From CAZDQL01 sp964507325 (GTDB lineage: Bacteria; Planctomycetota; UBA1135; GCA-002686595), in the NCBI GenBank assembly GCA_964507325.1, contig CAZDQL010000075.1, positions 1 to 30,678 of the forward strand: a stretch of DNA of 30,678 nucleotides. Reading direction: 5' to 3'. Position 1 is the first letter of the stretch, and every line of letters starts with the position of its first letter. The notes beneath the pieces were generated by a model. The model was given only the letters and a program-made list of their open reading frames with translations. It searched no databases and was not told the origin of the DNA. A program made the position numbers and the translations under genes. Shown here one piece after another: positions 6,305 through 13,765 of the stretch.

Positions 6305-7603
6305 CTAGCGCCCGATCCCGTAGTAGCGGAAGCCCAGCCCCTCCAACGTCCTGCGCGGCCAGATGTTGCGCCCGTCGAAGATCACCGGCTGCTTCAGGGC
6401 TTCCCGGATCGCCTCGAAGTCCGGCCGGCGGAACTCGTTCCACTCCGTGACCAGGATCAGCGCGTCCGCCCCGGCCAGGGCCTCCATGGGGGTGCGCGCG
6501 TACTCGATGCGATCTCCTAGCCCGTCCTCGCGGCAGATCTCCATCGCCTCGGGGTCGTGGGCGACCACCTGCGCTCCCGCTCCCAGGAGGGCCTTGATCA
6601 GCACCGTGGCGGGCGCCTCCCGCATGTCGTCGGTGTTGGGCTTGAAGGCCAGCCCCCAGATGGCGAAGCGCCGCCCCTGCAGGTCTCCGAACTCCTGCTG
6701 GAGCTGCCCGAACTGGATCGCCTTCTGGCGCTCGTTGACCTCCTCGACCGCCTTGACGATCTTGAAGTCGTAGCCCTTCTCGGCGGCGGTGCTGACGATC
6801 GCCTTGACGTCCTTGGGGAAGCACGAGCCCCCGTAGCCCACCCCCGCGAAGAGGAAACGCGTCCCGATGCGCTCGTCGGAGCCGATCCCGGCGCGCACGT
6901 GGTCGATGTCCGCACCGACCAGGCCGCACAGGTTGGCCATCTCGTTCATGAAGGAGATGCGCGTGGCCAGCATGGCGTTGGCCGCGTACTTGGTGAGCTC
7001 GGCCGAGGCCACGTCCATGTGCAGGATCGGGTTGCCGGTGCGCACGAAGGGCTCGTAGAGCTCATCCATGATGCGCGCGGCGCGCTCCGAGTTCGAGCCG
7101 ATGACCACCCGGTTGGGCTTGAGGAAGTCGTCGATCGCCGCGCCCTCCTTCAGGAACTCCGGGTTCGAGACCACGTCGAATTCGTGGTGGGTGAGGGCCG
7201 AGACCGCCTCCGCCACCTTGGCGCCCGTACCGACCGGCACCGTCGACTTGTCCACGATCACGGTGTACCCGGTCATGTTGCGGGCGACGTCCTCGGCCGC
7301 GGCCAGGACGTACTTCACGTCGGCGCTGCCATCCTCCCCGGGCGGGGTGCCCACCGCGATGAAGGCCACCTGGACGTCCTTCATCCCCTCCGTGTAGTCC
7401 GTCGTGAAGGTCAGGCGACCGTCGCGGACGTTGCGCTTGACGAGCTCCTCCAGCCCCGGCTCGTAGATGGGAATCTCCCCGTTCAGGAGGCGTTCGACCT
7501 TCCGCTTGTCGATGTCGATACAGCGGACGGTGTTGCCGCTCTCGGCGAAACAGGTGCCGGCGACTAGACCGACGTAACCGGTGCCTATGACCGCGATGCG
7601 CAT
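6305..7603 (-). CDS. ugd: UDP-glucose 6-dehydrogenase
   Basis: 432 aa, normal length. Oxidises UDP-glucose to UDP-glucuronate with two NAD+, supplying precursors for cell-surface polysaccharides in the cytoplasm. Residues 1-15 are the NAD-binding Rossmann strand (MRIAVIGTGYVGLVAG). The family signature GYGGSCFPKD carries catalytic Cys261; Lys205 and Asn209 (AELTKYAANA) are the conserved substrate-handling residues. The C-terminal UDP-binding domain includes GLAFKPNTDDMREAPA near 317-332. ATG start at 7603. No other sugar-nucleotide gene is adjacent; the only glycosyltransferase candidate in the window is at 13762-15753. Confidence 0.96.
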   Translation of the reverse strand: MRIAVIGTGYVGLVAGTCFAESGNTVRCIDIDKRKVERLLNGEIPIYEPGLEELVKRNVRDGRLTFTTDYTEGMKDVQVAFIAVGTPPGEDGSADVKYVLAAAEDVARNMTGYTVIVDKSTVPVGTGAKVAEAVSALTHHEFDVVSNPEFLKEGAAIDDFLKPNRVVIGSNSERAARIMDELYEPFVRTGNPILHMDVASAELTKYAANAMLATRISFMNEMANLCGLVGADIDHVRAGIGSDERIGTRFLFAGVGYGGSCFPKDVKAIVSTAAEKGYDFKIVKAVEEVNERQKAIQFGQLQQEFGDLQGRRFAIWGLAFKPNTDDMREAPATVLIKALLGAGAQVVAHDPEAMEICREDGLGDRIEYARTPMEALAGADALILVTEWNEFRRPDFEAIREALKQPVIFDGRNIWPRRTLEGLGFRYYGIGR

Positions 7604-7689
7604 GGCTACTGGGCTGGTGAGGGAGTCCGGGGGCGAATGCTCTGGCGAGAGAGAACTCGGCAGGATACCGTCTCAACCCAAGCCCCTCC

Positions 7690-7765
7690 GGGCGATTAAC
7701 TCAGTGGTCAGAGTGTCTCGCTTACAACGAGAAAGCCGGGGGTTCGAGTCCCTCATCGCCCACCA
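7690..7765 (+). tRNA. tRNA-Val (anticodon TAC)
   Basis: 76 bases including an encoded CCA (7763-7765). Acceptor stem GGGCGAT pairs with ATCGCCC (7755-7761), discriminator A at 7762. D-stem ACTC/GAGT, anticodon stem TCTCG/CGAGA around loop CTTACAA with anticodon TAC at 7723-7725, and T-arm with GGTTCGAGTCC. Reads GUA (and probably other GUN) codons. It stands alone, with the dehydrogenase gene diverging to its left and a convergent methyltransferase gene ending 32 bases to its right. No integrase or attachment-site duplication is seen. Confidence 0.97.
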
Positions 7766-7797
7766 GGCTCGCGCGCTGGGAGGATCGGGGCGCTTAC

Positions 7798-9030
7798 TTA
7801 CCCCCTCGTGGGGTGGTTTGTTCCATCTCCCTCCTCCAGCAGCAGGGCCAGGTGCCCCCGCCGGAGCCGAGTCACCGCCAGGAGACCCCGGCGCTCCCCT
7901 CGGCCCGCCAGCCGAGCGGCCAAGGTCCGGGCGCTGTCGGGGTGACCCCTCTTCTTGACCACCAGGGGGCCCACGTCGTGCTGCGCAAGCATGACCCGCA
8001 CCCGCCTGCGATCGAGGGGGGCGGTCTCCAGCACCCTCCAGGCGCGCAGCAGGGGGGAGCTGGGCCGCTCGTCCCCCCCCAGGTAGGCGATCCCCGGTGC
8101 CAGGGGCGAGAGCCCCGCATCCCGGGCCAGGCGACCCACCAGGCCCGCCCGGATCACCGCTGGATCCGGCTCCGCGAGCCAGGTGATCCCGCGCTCCTCG
8201 CCGGGGGGGAGCGGATCCACCTCGACCGGCGTCCCGCACACGCGGGTCGCACCCCCCCCTCGATCCAGGGCCAGCGCTTCCCGGCCGACCCCGTCGGGGG
8301 GTGCGAGGTCGCCGGTCCAGAGGGCCAGCTCCCTGAGCTCCCCCCCCAGGCTGATCCAGGTCAGGGCGTGCTGCCCCTCCCGTGGAGGGGGGAGGAGGGC
8401 CGGATCGAAAGCCGGGGGGAGCTTGACGCACCCGCCGCGGAAAGCGGCGGCGATCTCGAGGGTCCGTTCCAGGGAGGGGGACCAGGTGCCCGGGTCGCCT
8501 GCGCGCTTCCCCTCCGGCCGGCGGTCGGGATCGAGGAGAACCAGGAGCTCCCCCAGCCGCGATCGCGCGGCGGGCAGGCGGTGCGCGTCGGCGCGCAGGC
8601 AGGTCGCCGCTCCTCCGGCGCGCTCCAGGTTGGCCGCGGCGCAGTCGAGGACCTCCCCGTCCCGGTCGGAGGCCAGGACCTGGTGACCCGCCCGCGAGCC
8701 GGCCACCGCGTCGGATCCGACGCCGCAGGTCGCATCCCAGAGGAGCGCGGCCCCGGTTCGCCTCCGGATCCGGTCCGCGCGAACCTCCGCCACCCGCTGG
8801 GGAGTGGCCTGTTCGAGCCCCTTGCGGGTCAAGAAGGGGAGCACACCCGCCTCGAAGCGACCTCGGGAACGATATCGCAATTCCCGCAGGAGAGCTGCGC
8901 GCCGCCCCAGGTCCCCCCCCAGTCTGCGCTTCAGAATCTCGACCGCCCTGAGAGGATCCGCTTCCTCCGGGATTGCGCGCAGCGTATCCTCCACTTCGTT
9001 CCCGAAAAGGGGGTCATGTAGGTAGGACAT
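7798..9030 (-). CDS. Class I SAM methyltransferase with C-terminal THUMP-like domain
   Basis: 410 aa. Methyltransferase motif I is LLWDATCGVGSDAVA (about 97-111), followed by the acidic strand end VLASDRD (118-124) and LLVLLDPDRR as the motif IV region. The C-terminal ~85 residues (from about GLSPLAPGIAYLGGDE, with VVKKRGHPDSARTL near the end) resemble the THUMP-like domain paired with this methyltransferase type in several phyla. THUMP-type domains bind RNA, so an RNA substrate is likely, but none is established. The frame is open to 9111; the ATG at 9030 begins the conserved N-terminus (MSYLHDPLFG). No clear Shine-Dalgarno is seen. It diverges from the first NtrC-like regulator with 92 bases between. 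Confidence 0.78.
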   Translation of the reverse strand: MSYLHDPLFGNEVEDTLRAIPEEADPLRAVEILKRRLGGDLGRRAALLRELRYRSRGRFEAGVLPFLTRKGLEQATPQRVAEVRADRIRRRTGAALLWDATCGVGSDAVAGSRAGHQVLASDRDGEVLDCAAANLERAGGAATCLRADAHRLPAARSRLGELLVLLDPDRRPEGKRAGDPGTWSPSLERTLEIAAAFRGGCVKLPPAFDPALLPPPREGQHALTWISLGGELRELALWTGDLAPPDGVGREALALDRGGGATRVCGTPVEVDPLPPGEERGITWLAEPDPAVIRAGLVGRLARDAGLSPLAPGIAYLGGDERPSSPLLRAWRVLETAPLDRRRVRVMLAQHDVGPLVVKKRGHPDSARTLAARLAGRGERRGLLAVTRLRRGHLALLLEEGDGTNHPTRG

Positions 9031-9122
9031 ACCCGCTGTCGTTTCGCCCCGGGGCCGCCGGAGGGGCGCCCCCAGAACGGTACCCGGCGAGGCGACGCCG
9101 GGAGTTGACAAGGGAGGCTGCC

Positions 9123-11069
9123 GTGAGTCGTATCCTACTGATCGATGCGGACCCCGGGGAGCTCTTGGTCGTACGCAGTCGGTTGCTGGACCAGGGGCAC
9201 CAGGTCGTCGGCGTAGAGGGTGGAGCGGAGGGGCTGGCCGAAGCTCGTTCAGGGGGAATCGACCTCGTACTGCTGGCAGCCTTCATCGATGGCGACCTCG
9301 GCGGGGACGAAGTCTGCGCCCGGCTGCGCGCGATCCCCGAGCTGCACCACATCCCGATCGTGGTCTACACCGACAAGGTCGTGAACACCGAGGTGGCCGA
9401 CCGCATGTACGAGGCGGGCTGCGAGGTCTTCGTCGGCAAGACCCAGATGCCCAACCTCTGCCGCATCGTCGACGTCCAATTGCGCGCCAAGACCAAGGGC
9501 GACGAGCTGTGCGAACAGAACCGCGTGCTGGAGCTCGAGAATCGGCGCCTGGAGGAGGAGCGCCAGCGGGCGGTCGATCTCGGGGCCACCGCCGAGACCG
9601 CCGGCGCCCAGGAGCTGCTCCTGCGCGAGCTCGCGGCCGGTAGTCCCGATGGCGTCCTCGTGGTGGACGTCAACGGCACGGTGCGCCACGCCGACCGCGG
9701 GGCCTGCGAGCTGCTCGGGAGTCGACTCGTGGGCAGCACCCTGGGCAAGATCGCCCCCGGCTGCGGCCTGGAGGCCTTCGTGCGCGACGCCCGCGCCGTG
9801 CCCCGCGAGGGGTTCCGCTTCGACGTCTCCGGTCGGCGGGACCGGGCGCAGCGCAGCCTGATGGCCTCGGTTCTGCCGGTCACCGCGAGCGTCGAGGGTG
9901 GACGCGACCAGCTGGTCGTGCTGCTGCTCGACATGGGGCGGCGGCGTGTGGCGGAGGAGATCCTGCGCTCACGGGAGCCCGGCATCCCGCGCCAGCAGCT
10001 CGGCTTCCTGCTGGAGGCGGCTCGGGCGACCTACACGCTCGATGCGATCGTGGGACGGAGTCCGGTGGCGAGCGACCTACGCCGTCGCATCTCCAACGCG
10101 AGTACCAGCAGCGAGCCGGTCCTCGTGGTGGGGGAGACGGGAGCCGGCAAGACCTTCGCGGCGCGCGTCCTGCACTACTCGGGTCCGCGCACGGGGTGCC
10201 TCTTCGAGCTCCAGTGCTCCTCGATCTCCGCGGAGAGCGTCGAGGGGGAGCTGGTCGGCTGCGCCTCGGAGGCCTCCCCCGGCGCGGCCGGTGAGCAACC
10301 GGGCCTGCTCCTGCTCGCCAGCGACGGGACTCTCTTCCTGGACGAGGTCGCGGAACTGCCCCTGGAGACGCAGGGCGTGCTGCTGAAGGCCCTCGAGGAG
10401 GGAGAGATCCAGCGCAGCGGCGGTCGTCGGCCCGAGCCGGTCCGCTGTCGGATCGTCGCCTCGACCAGCCGCGATCTCGCCGAGCTCGCGGCTGCAGGCC
10501 ACTTCCTCCCGGCGCTGGCGGCCCGCCTGAGCACAGTCACCATCTCGGTCCCGCCCCTCAGCGAGCGCAAAGCGGACTTGGGGCTGCTCTGCGACCGTTT
10601 CCTGGAGCGGCACGGTGCCGGGCGCGGAGTCGAGGCGATCTCTCCCGCGACGCGCTACGTCCTGACCCAGTACGACTGGCCCGGCAACGTGGCGGAGCTC
10701 GAGACCACCATCGAGGAGGCCTGCGCCCGCGCTCAAGGAGTGGTCGAGGTCCTCGACCTGCCCGAGCTCCTGCAGCGCCACGCTCCGGCCGCATCACCGG
10801 AGGTGATCCCCGCGCGGCCCCCGGCGGGTCCGGCGGGCTCTGGGGCGACGCCGATCCCGGGGACCCACGTGGCTGGAGCCGACTACGGCAGGGAGCTGCC
10901 CCGGTGGGCCATCTCCGACGAAGACCCAATCAGCCTCGAGCACTACGAGAAGAAGGCGCTACTGCGTGCCCTCGACCACGCCAGAGGTGACAAACTGGCA
11001 GCAGCGCGCTTGCTCTCGGTTGGCAAGAGCACCCTCTACCGCAAGCTCAAGAAGCATGGCATCAGCTAG
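9123..11069 (+). CDS. NtrC-like regulator A: pseudo-receiver, PAS-like, AAA+ (no GAFTGA), Fis-type HTH
   Basis: 648 aa. Residues 1-120 have the receiver fold (acidic pair in LIDAD 6-10; Lys106 in VFVGK) but the phospho-acceptor position in DLVLLA (47-52) is alanine. A coiled linker follows, then a PAS-like domain (about 165-275; DGVLVVDVNGTVRHADRGA). The AAA+ domain (about 308-535) has Walker A GETGAGKT (337-344), Walker B GTLFLDE (402-408), sensor I region IVASTSRDL and arginine-finger Arg468. The GAFTGA loop is missing: ASEASPGAAGEQPG occupies its place (381-394). Sensor II GNVREL is GNVAEL. The C-terminal Fis-type HTH spans about 604-648. The GTG start follows AGGGAGG with 5 bases between. 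It probably binds DNA and hydrolyses ATP but does not activate sigma-54 in the standard way. Confidence 0.85.
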   Translation: MSRILLIDADPGELLVVRSRLLDQGHQVVGVEGGAEGLAEARSGGIDLVLLAAFIDGDLGGDEVCARLRAIPELHHIPIVVYTDKVVNTEVADRMYEAGCEVFVGKTQMPNLCRIVDVQLRAKTKGDELCEQNRVLELENRRLEEERQRAVDLGATAETAGAQELLLRELAAGSPDGVLVVDVNGTVRHADRGACELLGSRLVGSTLGKIAPGCGLEAFVRDARAVPREGFRFDVSGRRDRAQRSLMASVLPVTASVEGGRDQLVVLLLDMGRRRVAEEILRSREPGIPRQQLGFLLEAARATYTLDAIVGRSPVASDLRRRISNASTSSEPVLVVGETGAGKTFAARVLHYSGPRTGCLFELQCSSISAESVEGELVGCASEASPGAAGEQPGLLLLASDGTLFLDEVAELPLETQGVLLKALEEGEIQRSGGRRPEPVRCRIVASTSRDLAELAAAGHFLPALAARLSTVTISVPPLSERKADLGLLCDRFLERHGAGRGVEAISPATRYVLTQYDWPGNVAELETTIEEACARAQGVVEVLDLPELLQRHAPAASPEVIPARPPAGPAGSGATPIPGTHVAGADYGRELPRWAISDEDPISLEHYEKKALLRALDHARGDKLAAARLLSVGKSTLYRKLKKHGIS

Positions 11070-11775
11070 CTCACCCGTGGTTCAGCACATTCGGGTCCTG
11101 ATCGTCGACGACGATGCCGGGATCCGTCGCTTCATCCGCAGGGTGCTCGAAGAGGAGGGGATGCAGAGCGAGGCCGCGGCGGATCCCGACGAGGCGCGCC
11201 GGATCCTGGGCGAGACCCGGACGCCCTTCGACGCGATCCTGCTCGACGTCTCCCTGCCCAGGCAGAGCGGGTGGGAGTACCTGGAGGAGCTGCGGGAGGG
11301 GGGGGACCAGACCCCGGTGATCTTCCTGACCGCCCACCACGCGGTCGAGGAACGTGTCAGGGGGCTGCGCCTCGGCGCGGACGACTACGTCGTGAAGCCC
11401 TTCGCACCCGCTGAGCTGATCGCACGGGTCGAGGCGGTGGTGCGCCGGCGCCAGTCACTGCCGATCGTGACCGTCGGAGACCTGTCGATCGACGTCGCGC
11501 GCAGGACCGTCGAACGTGACGGACACCGGGTCGAGCTAAGTCCACGTGAGTTCGGTGTATTGGCCGAGTTGGCCATCGCCCACGGGGAAACCCTCTCGAA
11601 GGCCGACCTCCTCGAACGCGTCTGGGACATCCAGTTCGATCCCGGCACGAAGGTGGTCGAGGTCCAGATCACCCGCCTGCGCCGCAAGCTCGGCCGCGGA
11701 GGTCACTCCTCGTTGATCGAGACGGTGCCGGGGAGAGGCTATCGATTGAGCGGCGCACCCCCTTCCGAGGGCTGA
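11056..11775 (+). CDS. OmpR/PhoB-family response regulator
   Basis: 239 aa. The receiver is intact: acidic cluster VDDD (17-20), phospho-acceptor Asp64 in AILLDVSLP, Thr92 and Lys114 (YVVKPF). The C-terminal winged helix (about 137-235) has the typical LSPREFGVLAELA start, recognition segment VVEVQITRLRRKL and hairpin TVPGRGYRL. The ATG at 11056 lies inside the end of regulator A, a 14-base overlap, so the two are co-transcribed. An alternative GTG start lies 21 bases downstream, just before the receiver. No histidine kinase is in the window, so the partner kinase is encoded elsewhere or the regulator is activated otherwise. Confidence 0.93.
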   Translation: MASASSPVVQHIRVLIVDDDAGIRRFIRRVLEEEGMQSEAAADPDEARRILGETRTPFDAILLDVSLPRQSGWEYLEELREGGDQTPVIFLTAHHAVEERVRGLRLGADDYVVKPFAPAELIARVEAVVRRRQSLPIVTVGDLSIDVARRTVERDGHRVELSPREFGVLAELAIAHGETLSKADLLERVWDIQFDPGTKVVEVQITRLRRKLGRGGHSSLIETVPGRGYRLSGAPPSEG

Positions 11776-11842
11776 TCCCCGGCCCTCGTGCTCGACGAGC
11801 TGCGAGAGCGATTTCAAAACCGTAAGGGGTGAATCGTTCCCC

Positions 11843-11871
11843 GAGCACCGAGGATCTCCCTTGGGGTGCTC
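11843..11871. promoter_or_regulatory. Inverted repeat upstream of regulator B
   Basis: GAGCACC (11843-11849) pairs with GGTGCTC (11865-11871), 15 bases apart, immediately before the Shine-Dalgarno of the next gene. It could be an operator for one of the three regulators in the cluster or an RNA hairpin that limits translation. No T-run follows, so a terminator is unlikely. Confidence 0.4.
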
Positions 11872-11883
11872 AGGGGGACCTCG

Positions 11884-13755
11884 GTGGTACATCTTCTCGT
11901 AGTCGACCCCGACACCGCTAGCCGGGGAATCCTCCGCAGCAGATTGATGAGCTGCGACTACGAGGTCGTTGCTGTCGAGAGCGTGGACGATCGCACCGAG
12001 GAGGTGCTCGGCGGGGGGTACGACCTGGTCCTGATCGCCGCCGAGTTCTTCTGCAGCCAGAGCGGGCTCGACTTCTGCGCGGAGCTGCGCCAACGGGGGG
12101 GGGACCCGCCGACCCCGCTGATCGTCTACGCCGGCGACCGGCGCCCGTCGGGCGAGCCCGAGCGCAGCTACTCCGTCGGCGCCCACGCCTACGTCCCCCC
12201 CGATGAGCTGCCCCTGCTCGAGCGGATCGTGGCCTCCACCCTGAGGTCGAAGTCGCGGCTCGACATCCTCGCCGAGCATCACCACCTCCTGCGCCTGGAG
12301 CAGCGCCAGTTGACCAAGGCCCTGCAGCGGTCGCAGCAAGGCCTGCCGCGGGAGTCGTTGGAGGAGTACAAGAGCCGGCCAGTGAGCGTGGGCCGCCCGG
12401 AGGCCGTGATCCTCGTCGGGCCGGATGGCCGCGTCGACTGGTCCGATCGCGGTGCCCGGGCGCTGCTCGGCAGTCGGCTCGACGGGCAGGGGGAGGAGCG
12501 GCCCGCCCTGACCAGCCTCCTCCCCGCCGCCGGTGTGGAGGACCTGGTTCGCGCCGCGCGCCACGCCCCCCGCGACGGACAGCGTCTCGACCAGGGCACG
12601 GGGGAAGGGGGGACCCCGAAACCCCTCTCCGCCTCGGTCTTCCCGCTCGGCGATTCTTCCGGGATCCGTCAGCACGCCGTGCTCCTGACCGATGCGGGCA
12701 AGGTCTCCGCCTCGGGGGCTCTCGCAGGGGGAAGCTACGGGTCCTCTCTCTCCCGCACCGCAGCGGTCCGGGCTGCCGGTCGCGAGTTCTTCGGACCCGC
12801 GCGCATACCCGGCCGAGGGGTGGCGGGTCGGCGCCTGCGCGCCAGGACAGTCGAGCGCGCGGCCGACGGCGACCCTGTCCTCTTGGTGGGAGAGCCGGGG
12901 ACGGGCCGAGCCTTCCTGGCCCGGGTGATCCACCATCTGGGCGACGGGACGAGCTCCTTCCGCTCTCTGCGCTGCGTCGCACTGAGCGTCGAGGGACTGA
13001 CCGTCGAGCTCTTCGGTCACTCCGACCTGCACGGCCCGGCCGCCGGCCAATCCAGATTCCTCGGCGCGCTGCACCCGGGCTCGATGGGGAGCTTGCTCCT
13101 GGAGGATGTCCACGCCCTGCCCGCGAGCCTGCAGCGCCGCGTGCTGGAAGCCGTCCGCGCACCGCGCTGTGCGGTGCGGCTCTTCGCCACGACCGACCGG
13201 GATCTGAACGCGCAGGCGTCCCAGGGGGATTTTCTCCCCGACCTGGCGCGACACCTGTCCAGCGCCCGCATTCAGGTACCCGCGCTGCGCGAGCGCCACG
13301 ACGAGTTCGAGGGACTGGTGCTCGACGAGTTGGCCCGCTGCGGTGCGGCGGGGATCCACCCCGACACCTTGGCGGCGCTGAGGCGCAACGACTGGCCCCG
13401 GAACCTGAAGGAGCTGGCGGAGGTGCTGGAGGCCGCCAGCCATGCCGCCGGGGGGGGGCAGATCGGCCACGAGCACCTGCCCGTCCAGCTGCGCCGCCGT
13501 CTCCTCGATCTCGTCGATCCCTCTGCGTCCCCCGAGACTCGGGACTACGCCCCGGGCGCGCCACTCAGGGAACGCGAGGTTCCCCGACCCTGGCACGTAC
13601 GGGAGGGCGAGCCGATCAGCTTCGAGCTGTTCGAGAAGAAGGCGATCCAACGGGCGCTCCACGCCTGCGACGGCGACAAGCTGGCCGCGGCCCGTCTGCT
13701 CAAGGTGGGCAAGAGCACCCTCTATCGGAAGATCCGGCGCTTCGGGATCGACTAG
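11884..13755 (+). CDS. NtrC-like regulator B: pseudo-receiver, PAS-like, degenerate AAA+, Fis-type HTH
   Basis: 623 aa and clearly paralogous to regulator A along its full length. The receiver again has alanine at the acceptor site (DLVLIA, 47-52), and the conserved Lys region is replaced by AYVPPDE. The PAS-like part shares the DRGAxxLLGSRL signature with A. The AAA+ domain is degraded: Walker A reads GEPGTGRA (336-343; Lys to Arg, Thr to Ala), Walker B reads LLLEDV (404-409), and GAFTGA is absent (HSDLHGPAAGQSRF). The C-terminal HTH (about 579-623) is nearly the same as in A. Start GTG 11884 has AGGGGG six bases upstream and aligns with the start of A; the GTG at 11866 has no such site. Likely a DNA-binding protein without ATPase activity. 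Confidence 0.82.
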   Translation: MVHLLVVDPDTASRGILRSRLMSCDYEVVAVESVDDRTEEVLGGGYDLVLIAAEFFCSQSGLDFCAELRQRGGDPPTPLIVYAGDRRPSGEPERSYSVGAHAYVPPDELPLLERIVASTLRSKSRLDILAEHHHLLRLEQRQLTKALQRSQQGLPRESLEEYKSRPVSVGRPEAVILVGPDGRVDWSDRGARALLGSRLDGQGEERPALTSLLPAAGVEDLVRAARHAPRDGQRLDQGTGEGGTPKPLSASVFPLGDSSGIRQHAVLLTDAGKVSASGALAGGSYGSSLSRTAAVRAAGREFFGPARIPGRGVAGRRLRARTVERAADGDPVLLVGEPGTGRAFLARVIHHLGDGTSSFRSLRCVALSVEGLTVELFGHSDLHGPAAGQSRFLGALHPGSMGSLLLEDVHALPASLQRRVLEAVRAPRCAVRLFATTDRDLNAQASQGDFLPDLARHLSSARIQVPALRERHDEFEGLVLDELARCGAAGIHPDTLAALRRNDWPRNLKELAEVLEAASHAAGGGQIGHEHLPVQLRRRLLDLVDPSASPETRDYAPGAPLREREVPRPWHVREGEPISFELFEKKAIQRALHACDGDKLAAARLLKVGKSTLYRKIRRFGID

Positions 13756-13765
13756 CCCGGGCTAG
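13752..13765. other. Palindrome carrying both stop codons of two convergent genes
   Basis: CTAGCCCGGGCTAG is a perfect 14-base palindrome. It contains the TAG of regulator B (13753-13755) and, on the other strand, the TAG of the membrane glycosyltransferase (13762-13764). Only six bases separate the genes. The hairpin may help stop transcription or protect the 3' ends in both directions. Confidence 0.5.

Noticed and set aside
7690..7765. tRNA-Val as an integration site of a mobile element
   Set aside because: No integrase, no direct repeat of the tRNA 3' end and no foreign-looking genes are adjacent.
11866..11883. GTG 11866 as start of regulator B
   Set aside because: GTG 11884 has a better-spaced AGGGGG and aligns with the start of paralogue A.
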